From Spinacia oleracea (lineage: Eukaryota; Streptophyta; Magnoliopsida; Caryophyllales; Amaranthaceae): a stretch of DNA of 64,000 nucleotides. Below the pieces are notes generated by a model, which was not told the origin of the DNA, made no database searches, and saw only the letters and a program-made list of their open reading frames with translations. Each line of letters opens with the position of its first letter. The first letter of the stretch is position 1. Location: positions 9,897,747-9,961,746 of the forward strand of contig NC_079488.1 in assembly GCF_020520425.1 (NCBI RefSeq), in the 5' to 3' direction. Position numbers and translations under genes: made by a program. Positions 47,625 to 59,949 of the stretch are shown here, in pieces.

Positions 47625-50600
47625 CTATTTTTCACCACTGCCACCAGAATCATCATTAATCTACAAAAACCATTTTAATAAGCCACATCGAATACATTTT
47701 ACATTGAGTGTACTAAAACAAATATTCAAATACTTAATCGGTAAGACATGCATGTTTCTAAAGCAAAATGACTAACCATATGTATTGCTGATTCCGCACC
47801 ATCTAAAAGGTCTGATGAAACATTTCCTTTGCGTACTTCCTTCAAAACTTGTCCTAAGAAAGAAGCAATCATTTTAAATGACTGCGTTGTTTCATCAAAC
47901 TTCGTGCTTAGAGCTTTATTTTGTTGTGCAAGTTCCTGATTTTGCTTCTTTACAGCTGATAGTTCACCTTTTATGTTCTCCACTTCCACGGCACCATTGT
48001 TAACATAGCTTGACCCTTCTTTCCTTAGCAAACCTTCCACTCCAAAGATGTCACTTTGTTTCACTCCAAACCCATAATTCAGAGGACGTTTAGGTATTTC
48101 ACCTTTATACATAAGCCTATTAAAGACCTCATTCTCAATTTCAACCCTAGACAAGGAAGAAGAGGAACTCGCAAGGTTTTCTTGGACCTCATCGTTTGCT
48201 TCCTCCTGTTAGATAATATGAGAAGCGAATATCAGAAGTGTAAGCTCTAGAAGATAAAAGATCGGAGGCCTTGTTACATTTGTTAATGCTAATGAAATAT
48301 ATACATATATAGATATCAGAGGCCTTGTTTTAACTGATCTGATCAGCACGGATCTGATCAAAACTGATCTGATCGGAACAGAAATATTCAGAACTGATCA
48401 GTTCTGTTCAGATCAAATCAGTTCTGATCAGAACAGTGCTGATCAGATCAGTTCAACTACTGAGTGTATGAACTCGCCAGAGTGACACTATTTACCGATC
48501 CTGTTAAACTAAAGTGCAGAGTAGGATTCAACTGAGAAAATAAGCAAATAAGAATTTGGCCACTTTTCAAAAATTGAAATGTCTTCACATATCATGTTGG
48601 ATACTATAAAAAAGAGAAATATTGAATTAAGGAGTTCGCATAGATTAGAGAAAGATTGAATAAGCTCAACGCAATGGATACCATAAATTGATGAGAGGGT
48701 GTGCCCTCTTCAAAGCTTCCATCTTTGGCATAAACTGATTTGTAAAATGCCAATTCGCTAAACTCCCCTTTCTTTTTCTGCAATTATAGGAAACAAATAA
48801 ATAAACAAACTTGTGGAGTAGGGCTGATTATAGTATCTTTGTGTTTTATGTTCCTATCTACTTAGAATCTATAGTAACTAAAATGCAACAACTCAAAGAA
48901 GGTAGAAAATCATACCAAATCAGCTCTTCGATTAGCAAAGCTTGTAGCACCACTCTTGTGATTACGGTCTTGTAATGCTCGAGCATTTTTTCCAAGTTCA
49001 GATTTTTCCTAGTTTCAAGAAATCAATGTTAGCATGAATAAAATAAATTAAACTTACTAAATTTAGGATCTTTCGAGGTAACAAACCATGGCCTTTGGTG
49101 TAAACCAATATGTAACCAAATCCGACCAACTCTTAGAGGAGACTCCATCAGGCAGATTGGCAAAGTTCTGTTCTGGAGTTTTCACTGGATCGAAATGTTT
49201 TTTCTTCAATGTGTATCTATGCTGCTTCCATGGTCTGTCCATGCGGTTTAAAAGTGATGTGTTAACTAGCTCCCCATCAGGTATCACAAAATGTTTCTTC
49301 AAAGAAAAAGGACTCAATGTAAGTGTTAAACTGTGTGAAAAAGTATGTTGCAAGTATATAAAACGGAAGAAGTGCCAAATTATGTTGCAAGTATATAAAA
49401 CGGAAGAAGTGCCAAACTTACCGTCAATCATGCAAACTAATTTAGACTACTTTGACCAATCAGTGATCAATTACAATCAAATGGAATTGATTCCAATCAA
49501 AAGATATTATATTTACAATTGCTCACCTGTCATTCTTTCTATTTGTTTTTCTGATTTCGTTTCATTTCTGCGACTGTGAGAAATAATAGAGATAATAATA
49601 TGAGGGAGTTGTTTCAAAAAGATGAGCTGCTCTCGGCTGGGTTGAGTATACAGGAAGCTGACATCTTTTTTAAGGTTCTATTGGGTAGGAAGTTAGAGCA
49701 AGAGAGCTCTCGAGTCCTCTATTGATGCCAGTCATGTCACTACTCATTACTAAATTGGAAATCTAGAATATAGTAAATTGGCCTTAATTCAAACATCGTA
49801 TATGTATTAAGGCTAAGAAATAGTATTAAGGCTAAGAATTGTTTAAATACAAGGCTCAAAATATTTAGTTAACTTTTTAAACTATTAAATTCCCGTGTAA
49901 CTAAATAAATTAGAAAGTGTAACTTAGAAGTCTAACCATGGCCAATTGACAATAATTATTTAAGCTAGAAAGTGTTAAGATATATAGTGAAATATAGTAC
50001 GGTAGTTCCTCGAATAATCGATGACACTCTTATGCTTTGAGATGTTAAACTTATGTAGTTACAGATGTACATTTCCCAAGGTGACTCTTTTGATGCATTT
50101 TTGTTACTTTATTTCTAATTTGGTGGTTTTTTTATTTGAATTTCTATGAATAATGGATATTGTTAATTATTTTGAAGTGAGTATTAACAGGAATTTTATC
50201 TTATTTGTCGATTAGAAAGATACTAGCATTCAAAGTAGTGCATTAGAGACGTGTAAAATGCAACTGAGTATGAGTAGTTCTCTTTGGAATGGAAGAATTT
50301 CATTGAGAATAATATGTTTTGATGATTTTGTTTCCATTTTATCCCCAAATGTGAACTCTTTAGGATTTATTGTTATAATTAATGTAAGTGTAAGAAGGAT
50401 AAATCCACATACCCGAATAGCTTTAACTATATTAGCTCTTAAGTTAGCGTCCAGATCACGCCAACTATCCAATCCCACTGGACACATATCATCTATTTTT
50501 GCAATATCTCCAAGGAAACTCACAAGGATTTTACCACCTTTTCGAAGAGGTTGGTTGAATTCATTGAACTTAACAATGTATCTGAATCCCGGTGTATCAA

Positions 50601-51833
50601 GCCAAACGTCTCGAGGCATAACCGAACCTTTCACAAGGTGGTGTATTCCTTCAGCATCTGCCAGAGATATGGAGTTAAATGAGATAGAAAAAATCACCAA
50701 TATAATTCACAGTTTCCATATTTAAATTAAGTAGAGACATGTTTACCTATAGCTATAACCTCGTTCTTCTCATCAAACTCCCTCTGATACGGCCAATTTT
50801 GAACAATAACTCGATGTCGAGGTATTGATTTTTTCACAGTAGTATCACTTCCTTCATTTTCATCCAATTCTTCATCACTCTCTGGAGCTGATTCTTCAGA
50901 TTCCTCCCAGTTATAAGTTGGCATAACTTCAGCCTCAATATGATTGGATGGAGGAGATTGATTTTGAAATGCATTTTCACTCACATGCATGTAAGTTGGA
51001 GGCACCTGACCAGAAGCAAGCTTCCCGGCTCGATCTTTCCCTGACATGGTGATTGGTGGTGTAGGAGGTCGTGACATCACAGATTTTGTTGCCCTCATGG
51101 GTGCAACAAACGCTCTTTTTTCCAATTGTGGTTTGGTACCTGTGAGTGAAGCTTTTTCAGGCTGATGTCTAACTTTATGAAGTTGTTGGGCAGCTTTGTC
51201 CCGCTCCAGAGAAGGCTGTCGGGTAACTATGACAGGCTTCACAGTAGCTTGAGTAGTAGGCTGCATAGGAGGCTTGAGGATAGGCTTCACAGTAGGCTGA
51301 GTAGTACTCTGCAGGTTAGGCTTCACAGTAGGTTGGTGTGAGGCTGCAAGATTCGTTGTTGCTGTTTTTTGTGCTGCTATTTCAATGAGGTTGGGAAACA
51401 AAGGTCCTTTTGACCATCTACTTTGTGCAACCTTTGTTTGCGGTTGTGATGCTCCTGTAAGAGTTGGCGAAATTGATTGTGGTAATGGGTTAGAGGATGG
51501 TTTTGACTGGGTAACAGCTAGTTTTGATGATGTCTTAAGTTTTTGCTTTGAAATCATGGAAGTAGACCGAGGCATGGATGATTGTGATGCAACCATTGAA
51601 GGAGATGATGTAGAAAGGGTGGGTTTTTTAGCAGTTGTGGGTTGTTTGATGGGTTGTGAAACAGACCCAAATGATTGTGATACTCCAAGTGTTGGAGGGG
51701 TGAACGGTCCCCAGTTTTGGATGGATGGATCAGAAGATTTGGGTGATGGATCAGAAGGTTTGGGTGACTTCGATGCACCAAGGCTTGATCTGTCATCGGT
51801 AGCTAAAAATGTTCTTTTAGTACTGTAAGTCAT
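47625..51833 (-). CDS. CACTA second gene: Transposase_24 (plant En/Spm-type) protein, 7 exons
   Basis: Exons read on the minus strand: 51833-50747, 50657-50413, 49296-49087, 49008-48916, 48777-48682, 48208-47779 and 47660-47625, each with GT-AG borders. Exon 1 encodes a long Ser/Pro/Thr/Gln-rich, probably disordered region that includes repeats (QPTVKPILKPPMQPT). Exons 2-5 encode the Transposase_24 domain: a KFNEFNQPLRKGGKILVSFL block, CPVGLDSWRDLDANLRANIV, FVIPDGELVNTSL, SSKSWSDLVTYWFTPKAM, NRRADL and LAFYKSVYAKDGSF. Exon 6 is a Glu/Gln-rich coiled coil (LSAVKKQNQELAQQNKALST). In CACTA elements this second product is thought to bind subterminal repeats and assist TNP2. No premature stop is seen. 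Small exon boundaries are by eye. Confidence 0.82.
48333..48460. repeat. GATC-rich repeat in intron 5 of the Transposase_24 gene
   Basis: Irregular array of CTGATCAGAAC / GATCTGATCAGAAC words, rich in the palindrome TGATCA. The same motif forms a larger array at 59510-59900 in the 5' part of the element. Confidence 0.85.
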
Positions 51834-51869
51834 GACTTTTAGTTCCTGTTCAGCAAGTAAGAAACACAA

Positions 51870-52870
51870 TCAGCCATGAATAAAAAAAAATGATGAAACC
51901 AACAAATATAAGAATGAAACACTAAATAGTAAATAGGATATAAGCAAGCTGCATATCTGGGATTAATTAATACTTTGTCTAATCAAGATGATAGTGTAAT
52001 TTGAACTAGTAAGGCCACAACTAAATACACAGCTCAAAATTCTTATGGACTACCGTAAAAAATCTAGCAGTGCAGTCAGCCAATAAGTTCGATTATGAAC
52101 ATAGAGACTCAATAATCAAAGAATGCAGAACCTAATAACATGGAATACACCATGACTTGGATTAAATAGAATATTTATCTTTACAAAACCATTATTCTTT
52201 CAGAAAAGAATTTGCTCCATAAAACAAAAAATACACTCTGTAAACATAATACTTGACAGGTTTGTGTTTCTTGAAAACAAGAAACTTATTTTTATCAATC
52301 AATATTAGGATACTATTAGTATTAGTAGTACGGTACTACATCTTTTTTCTTTTTTTAAGGGTACTATAACTCTATCTTAACATATAGTATATATATATAC
52401 AATGGCGTTATCAGGAAATTTGGTGGCATTGTTTTCGTTCTTATGTCAGAGTTGGAATTCAGAATGTAGGTAAGCATGTTCAGCCCTATCTTTCTAGACT
52501 TAGGACATTATCTACCATCAACTAAAGAAGGAACAAAATAAGCAACCAACTCAAAAACCTTGTTATAAACAGATGGAAGCAGAAAACACTAACAAAATCC
52601 TAGATGGAACCACAGATTAGCAGTAAATTGACTCATACTTCTTTTGTCTAGAAATTCACTGATCTATAAACCAAGAGACAACTTCTCCTATAGAGAGAAC
52701 TCCTGGCATATCAGCAAATGCAGCCAGGCTGCAATCTTACTAGCCAAGGACAAACTGAGACTGAATCCCGATGCACACCAAGTTTACTCTGGGACCCTTG
52801 GACAAGAACAAATCCAAAAACAGTACATCAATCTAGAAAACTGTTATCTTTACAAGACTGTCATCTTGAT
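51870..52870. other. CACTA intergenic sequence
   Basis: About 1 kb between the Transposase_24 start and the captured exon. AT-rich, with no gene recognised. The open frame at 52644-52955 has no motif and is probably chance, except that its end overlaps the start of the captured exon in another frame. Confidence 0.4.
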
Positions 52871-52871
52871 T

Positions 52872-53529
52872 AAACGAAATTTGACAAAGAAAACGAACCT
52901 GTTCTTGCAAATGATCAAAGTACTAGTAAGGGTGTTAAATCTGCTGGTAAATTAGCTGGGAAGAAGAGGCGTGGTGGTACTCTGGTGTTAAACAAGTCTG
53001 AGGTGCAAGTCAATGAGGGCGATGCAAATAAAACGAATGTTGATGGTGGAAAGCAGATCAGTACTAAGTCCAATTTGACAATCAATGAGAGTGATGCAGT
53101 TAGTAAGGGTGGAAAACATGCTGGTAAAATAGCGGGGAAAAAGAGGCGTGGCACACTAGTGTTAAACAAGACTGATGAGGTGCAAGACAATGATGAATGT
53201 ATCAGAAGTAAGCTGTTTGTTGATAATAATGAAGATGTAAGTAAAGATGGAACCAGTAAGTCGAATTTGACAGCAAATGAGAGCGATGCAGCAACTTCAA
53301 GTTCCTTAAACATTATTCCTGAGTTGGAAAAGGTTAAAAATAAACAAACGGCACACTTCATACTTTGTGGACATAGACTACAAAGAAAGGAGTTCCAACA
53401 ACTCATCAAGCGTCTCAAAGGAAAACTTTGCAGAGATTCTCATCAATGGTCATATCAGGCTTCACATTTTGTTGTTCCAGAACCGATCCGCAGAACAGAG
53501 AAGTTCTTTGCTGCTGCAGCATCTGGGAG
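52872..53529 (+). pseudogene. Captured exon of a BRCT-domain host gene
   Basis: A frame open from about 52872 encodes a basic, repeated linker (two copies of AGK.AGKKRRG.TLVLNK). It is followed by HFILCGHRLQRKEFQQLIKR, KGKLCRDSHQWSYQASHFVV and IRRTEKFFAAAASGR, then a plausible splice donor (AG|GTGAAA) at 53529. This is the first part of a BRCT repeat resembling plant BRCT-domain DNA-repair proteins (the At4g03130-like group, from memory). It lies on the plus strand, opposite to the CACTA genes, with no start codon or following exon visible. It is therefore a gene fragment carried by the transposon. Confidence 0.72.
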
Positions 53530-54607
53530 GTGAAATTCCTATCTAAGCTTAGTTTTCTTTAAGTAAAATTAGTTACAAATAAGGAACGTGAAAGGTAAGG
53601 TGACTTGGTATATCCCACAAAGCTGCCTACACAACCAGATTTACTGTCTATTTCAAAGCAACGCATCGAAGCATCCCCCGTCACACACAAACACATCTAT
53701 CCATTCTATCACAAAGACAAGAGAAACAATACATGAGACTTATCCTTTGGTTCATAGTCGACCAATTAACTCCACGTCTATATTAAGCTTCTAAATAGTA
53801 AGTTGCCTGCTACTGAGTTGCAAAAGCAATCTACTCATAAATATTAGCATAGCAGGCGGGAAGTCAACACAACAGGAAGCTGAAACACTTAAGAAGCCAG
53901 CCAACACAGAAGAATCAACTGTAACGTAAAAAGATAGTAGCAGACCTCAACCGATAAGTCGCCTGCAACCAGACTGCAAGAGAAAAGAACCAAAATGCAA
54001 GAGAAAAAAAACCAGCCCCTGCATACATCAGAACAGAACATCAGAACAGATTAGAGAACCCTACCCAGAACAACTTGAAGAAAAGGCTGAACTCAGCTTG
54101 AAACCAGCAGCACAGATGCAGATGCTCAGCCTTTAGTTAGTTTTATTTTGAATAAAATTTCAGTAATTTGCTACAAACTTCAGCCATGCTACATTGTGAA
54201 GACATTCATAGGGGTGAAACCGTCAATAGGCTCACCACTATATATGGGTGTACAGAGAAATAAATGTGTTAATCTGCAAACCTAATTAAGGTGAATGATA
54301 TAAGATTAAACGTTGTTTCAAACATTAAACTAAATTCAGATATCATATTGCTGAATTGCAGATTTATCCACAATCCATCATCCCAGTCTTTCCTTTTAAT
54401 CTTTCCCTTCATTAGTCACTCACCTCAATCCTTACTTTATTATGCAATAATCCCAATAACCAAGAGACAATACAAGAGAGTAACCCAAGAGCTTCCGGAA
54501 AAGAGCATGATATAACTAGTACATTGAAAATAAAAGATAATAAGTCCATAGATCGAATCAATAGAATACAAATACAAAGAATAACGGCATAAAATAAATA
54601 AGCATGG
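53530..54607. other. CACTA intergenic sequence behind the captured exon
   Basis: Could include the intron that followed the captured exon. I see no further BRCT exon, no transposase exon, and no clear repeat. The frames at 53588-53794, 54291-54515 and 54412-54621 are unsupported. Confidence 0.4.
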
Positions 54608-57600
54608 TCAATCGGCCCCACCCTCTTCCGCTACTGGTAAAGAATCACCTAAATCAAACAAATCTCTAGGCTTATTCTTAACAACATGGAACCATCCTTT
54701 TTGTATCTCATCTTCTATGTAAAAAACTTGTTTTACTTGAGATGAGAAGACAAATGGATCATCTTGCAATAATCGTCCAGTATGCATCAATTTAGAGAAA
54801 TTGACACATACTCCGCCGTTTGGATATGTTCTTACACCCCTACGAATGTCTACCCAATCACAACGAAACAATACAACTTTATAATCTCCATAGTAATTTA
54901 ATTCATAGATATCCATCACTTTTCCGTAGTATGCCACTCCATCCGCTTCAACCATAACTCCAGAATTTTGTGTCAAAAGACGACAATCGCGATCAGTGGA
55001 AAGGAATTTGTATCCATTGATTATGTATCCTTTTAATTTTCTACCATAAGAATGCAAACCACCCGCCAAAGCTTTTCTTAGTTTCCCATCTTCGGTGGTT
55101 GCATCTATGAAATGTACCTACGATAATACTTAATTATATCAAATAAAGTTTATTTTTTCAAAAACAGAAGTATGTATTAACATTAAAAGAACTTAAGTAA
55201 CCTTGTTTCGCAGCCACCCTCCAAATTCATTGATGATCCATTTACTTTCATCACTCTCCGCGACGGAAATTTCTAAGTTCATTTGACGCTTCTCGGTTAA
55301 AAATTCACTTCGTGGAAGAAGAAAAAACATAAGAGTGATTTATTACAAAATTTGTTATTCAAAAGAAAACCAACATAATACTTACTCTAGATCCCCTTTG
55401 ATCTCATCAGAGTGAAGTAAAACGTAGCGATGGGCTTGTTTTAAGCTTTGACCATCAAGGCGAATGCTGACCTCCTTTCCAATGACTCGACCGCCGGAAT
55501 TAAATAAGTAATCATCAGAATTTGAAATGTCATCATCCATCCTTTTAGGCATGTTGAAGATGGTCTTAACACCTTGAAGATATCTCGAGCAAAACCTAAT
55601 TGTCTCCTCTAAAAGGTAGCCTTCCGCAATAGATCCTTCAGGTTGGGCTTTATTGGTTACATGTGACTTCAAATGGGACAAGTACCTTTCAAATAAAATA
55701 TTTGTATATAATAAATGTAAATTATTTAATAAAAAAATATATAATTCACATAGGTAAGATATAAACCTTTCAATGGGATACATCCATCTGTATTGCACTG
55801 GTCCACCAAGTTTAACCTCCTCCACTAAGTGAATCAACAAATGGACCATGATTGTGAAAAATGAAGGCAAAAACTCCATTTCCAACTGACAAAGAGTTAA
55901 AACAATTCCATCTTGAAGACCATCTAAATCATCTGGATCAATACTGGTGGAGCACAACTTCTTGAAAAACGAAGACAATCTAGCCAACAAGTCAATCACC
56001 TTTGTAGCATTAGAAGCTCTTAAGGCGACGGGGAGGATATCTTGCATTAGAACATGGTTGTCATGACTCTTGAGGTTAATCAACTTCCTTTGCTTCATAT
56101 TCACACAACTAGAAAGGTTGGATCCATATCCATCCGGAACTTTAAGTTTCTGCAAAACAGTTAAGAATCTCTCTTTTTCCTCCCTAGACATAGAATAGGA
56201 AGCTGGAGGCATGTATTCATTTCCATTATGATCAGCACTAAGCCAAAGGTGAGTCTTTATTCTCCATGCTTCAAGGGCTTCTCGATCATCCCTATTATCT
56301 CTACTCTTATCCATACTAAGAAGTGTTCCCAAAAGATTCTCAGACACATTTTTCTCAATGTGCATAACGTCTAAATTATGCCTTAGAAGATTATGCTCCC
56401 AATACACCAAATCAAAGAATATGCTTCTCTTGGTACCAAAGACAATTTCATCTTGGACATCATTGTTATCAGTATGTCCTCTTTGTCTCTTTTTCGGTGG
56501 TGCCTTTGACTTTCCATAAACATACTCGACCTTTTCTTGTTGCCTCAATATATCAGTGCCGCTAGGACGAGATGGGGCTTCACCCAACTCATTAGTTCCA
56601 AACTTCTCACAAAACTTTTCACCCTGACGTCGATATGGGTGATCTGCGGGTAACCATTTTCTATAGCTACAATAACAAATCTTGTTCCCAAATCTATCAG
56701 AAGGTGTGGAATCCATGCATATAGGACATGCATTGTAACCTTTTGTGCTCAAACCAGAGAGCATTGCATAGCCAGGAAAGTCATTAATAGTCCAAAGCAG
56801 AGCCGCGCGCAAATTAAATTTCACTCCGTCAAAAGCATCAAAAGCTTCAACCCCTCCCCACAGCAATTTTAACTCATGAACTAATGGTTGCAAATACACG
56901 TCAATATCATTTCCAGGACTTGCTTTTCCGGGAATAAGTGTGGACAAAATGAAAGAAGATGGTTTCATACATAGCCATGGTGGAAGATTATAAGGAATCA
57001 ACACCACTGGCCATGTACTATAAGTAGTGTTCATTAAACGGTATGGATTAAACCCATCGCTCGCAAGACCTAATCGAACACTACGAGGGTCTAATGCAAA
57101 ATCTCTATAACGCTCATCAAATGCCTTCCACGCTAAGGCATCGGAAGGATGCCTCAAAATCTTCTTATCATCTTCACCCAATCGCTCTGTATCATGCCAT
57201 CTCATATCTTCTGCTGTTTCTGATGACATGTAGATTCTTTTTAGTCTTGGGATAAGAGGAAAATATCGCATTACCTTAGCTGGCACACCTTTCTTACAAG
57301 TATTCGTACCTTGATCACTTACATCGTCACCCTTCTTACCCTTGGTTGTTTTCCACCTCGATTTACCACAAACATTACATTTGTCTTTCTCTAAAAATTC
57401 ACCCCAATACAGCATACAATCATTAGGACAAGCATCAATTTTTTCATACCCAAGGCCCAAGTCTTTTATCATTTTCTTACTGTAATAATAAGACGAGGGA
57501 AAATCAAGTATTTGAGGAAATGCATCTAAAATCAGCTTCAAGAGCATATTGAAAGATTCAATGGACCAGTGATGCATACACTTCAAGTGAAATAAGTGTA

Positions 57601-58144
57601 GAAGAAAAGATAACTTTGAAAAATTAATACACCCCTCATATAATTTCTCCTCGGAAGCTTGAAGTAGCTTTTTATATGTCGCATCTTCTTCTATTGTAGA
57701 ATCATCATATTCAACATCTGTGTCGTATGACACGGGCTCCTCAGTCCATTCACCATCCTCTCTTGCTTCAAAAGTTGGAAAATTGGGTGGCACATTAACA
57801 CTAAAAGCTGATCTTAATAGTCCTCCCATATTATCTCGACCTACAAGCCCACTTTGATTACCAAGGGATCCTTCACTAGTACTCCCTCCATCACTCCCTA
57901 ACATACGTTGAACCATATCCCCTTTACCATGAAAGATCCAATTTCTATACGGCTTATAAAACCCCTTAAACAAAATATGTCGCTCTACATCATTAACCGG
58001 GAACCATTTATCCACCTTACAGTTCTTACATGGACATCTAATTTTTCCTTCGAATAGACCTTGATTGGCAAACGCAATGAATTGCATACAACCATCGATA
58101 TATTCAGGGTGGCCAGTGGGTAGATCTATCCAACTTGTATCCAT
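54608..58144 (-). CDS. CACTA transposase, TNP2-like (Transposase_21)
   Basis: The start at 58144 (MDTSWIDLPTGHPEYIDGC) is preferred over an upstream ATG because it begins the Transposase-associated domain, which has the zinc-binding CPCKNCKVDKW (about residues 1-75). The Transposase_21 core carries ASDGFNPYR, NDIDVYLQPLV, LPPWLCMKPSSFILS, YNACPICMDS and HNLDVMHIEKNVSENLLGTL, with the acidic/His residues of the proposed catalytic core. DUF4218 follows (VQYRWMYPIERF...). A 75-bp in-frame intron (55766-55692) restores PIER-YLSHLKSH. A donor near 55378 leads to an exon near 55320-55203 (SEFLTEKRQMNLEISVAESD) and a last exon (about 55118-54608) with DUF4216 (VLFRCDWVDIRRGVRTYP). It would cut and rejoin CACTA ends in the nucleus. 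No disabling mutation is seen. Confidence 0.92.
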
Positions 58145-58279
58145 ATCTATACGAAAAATAGTATAGTAATAAGATATATAATTAGTAATATGCGTTGTAT
58201 AATATGAAATTTTATAGGTAAACGTTATGATCATTCTTATAACCTTGATATAACATATAATTCATAACATAACTTTATG

Positions 58280-58552
58280 CTTTCTTTTTTTGGCAATTAA
58301 CAATGATTTTATTAACAACAAAAGAGACCTTGAAACATCAAGGTTACATTAATCGAGGGCCACCAAACAAAATCACCTCTAACAGAGGCACCTATCCAAC
58401 CTAAGATATTACCAATAATCTAATTAGTGCTTCTACAAGAGGCCTTAAACAATATCTCTTTTACAAAAGCATTTACTGATTTAAAAGCCTTCTTAAAAAC
58501 AACAGGATTTCTACAAAACCAAATGTTATAAATTGATTCTGAAAAGCACATG
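58280..58552 (-). mobile_element. 5'-truncated LINE insertion
   Basis: A 13-bp duplication ACATAACTTTATG flanks it (58267-58279 and 58553-58565). On the minus strand it encodes NIWFCRNPVVFKKAFKSVNA and then a stop, resembling the extreme C-terminus of a plant LINE polyprotein. A short 3' UTR follows, ending in TTGCCAAAAAAAG. The long duplication and 3'-only content indicate target-primed reverse transcription that stopped early. It sits in the promoter/leader side of the TNP2-like gene. Confidence 0.85.
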
Positions 58553-59162
58553 ACATAACTTTATGTTTCTTCTTTAATTCTTCTTCACTAGTGACTAATA
58601 TTTGGTACCTATATTCGTCTTCTCACTAGAACTTCATTTCCATTAACTCCATATTATATTTTTTTAGCATAGAAGGTCATACTTTCAACTGCACGTGAAT
58701 TCAACAAGGAAAACAAAGCATGCGAGTTTCACTCATTTATGAGCACAAAATTTCAACATAATGAATAAGATGGTAAAAGCTAAAAGAAAATATCCAAGGC
58801 AGGAGTCTAATAATTGCACTCAAATTTTTTGTTTGATAATATGTATGATTTAATCTTTTTATCACTTACACACAACCACAAGTTGATTAGAAAAATGAAG
58901 GCAAATTCTTCATAATAATAAGAATGTCAAATTTAACACTAAGCACCTGTAAAACGCTTGGGAGAGAGATGTTGGGATAAAGTAGATCCCAAATTCCACG
59001 AAGAAGCTTAAAACCGGCGGCCACTTGAACTAAAGTCCAAAGCTTCCAATGCTTCTATGTAAGATACATATTTGAAATGGTAAGTAAAAATACAAATTTG
59101 AAATGGTAAGTAAAAATATATTAACCAAAAAAATATAATTAAGTACAAGTATAAGAAAGGCA

Positions 59163-59225
59163 AATAATATTTAGTTAACTTTTTAAAATCTTAAGTTCCC
59201 GTGCATTAGCACGGGCACATACTAG
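59163..59225 (+). mobile_element. Helitron 3' terminus
   Basis: A hairpin CCCGTGCATTAGCACGGG (59198-59215) is followed by CACATA and CTAG (59222-59225), then T. This is a clear Helitron 3' end on the plus strand. The 5' end could not be located; it should be an A/TC junction upstream in the CACTA element. The preceding words ATATTTAGTTAACTTTTTAAA and TTCCCGTG recur at about 49859-49900, a partial related copy without the hairpin. Confidence 0.7.
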
Positions 59226-59504
59226 TGTCAAATAATAAGCAAATAGGTGTTGAAACTAACGAAGAATATTACAATTTACAACCCTTATAAAGAAAAAACA
59301 AAAAATCTATAAGGTGACAATAAGCGACAATAAATATGGTAGATGTGTTGATTAGTGGTGATAGTGATTTGAATATTCTTATTCTCTATAAACTTATCAA
59401 GAATAGAGAGAATGGTTTCATGTATTTAAATACCTAGCTAGCACAATAAGAGAAAAAAAATTCAGTAGAAGATATTTGGATCTACAGAATGTGAAGTAGA
59501 AGCA

Positions 59505-59900
59505 GCTCTATGAACAGGTTGAAACTGAAATCCTTAAGACAGAACGGATCTGAACAAACTGGTCAGAACTGAACCGATAAAAACTGATCTGATCAGAACT
59601 GATCAGAACTGAACTCATCTGATCAGAACTGATCAGAACATAACTGATCTGATCTGAACTGATCAGAACAGAACTGATCTGATCAGAACGGAACATCATA
59701 ACTGATCAGAACTAATCTGACCAGAACACATCTAATATGGGAGAAAACAACAAGGATACTATTACTGGAGCTGATCAGAGCAGAATGATCTGATCAGAAC
59801 TGATCAGAACAGAACTATCTGATCAGAACTAACAGAACTGATCTGATCAGAACGGATCAGAACAGAACATCATAATTGATCAGAACTGATCTGATTAGAA
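59505..59900. repeat. GATC-rich repeat array
   Basis: Array of variants of GATCAGAACTGATCTGATCA with period about 11-27 bp, in two blocks (59505-59725 and 59768-59895). Each block is followed by the same unique tag, AATATGGGAGAAAACAACAA (59738 and 59911), so about 175 bp was duplicated as a unit. The minus-strand frame at 59508-59699 (ISSDQISSVLI repeats) is an artefact of the array. Confidence 0.88.
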
Positions 59901-59949
59901 TAAACCTAATATGGGAGAAAACAACAAGGATATTTTATTGTGAAAATTT

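Noticed and set aside
59508..59699. 63-codon minus-strand frame with ISSDQISSVLI repeats
   Set aside because: Direct translation of the GATC-rich repeat array.
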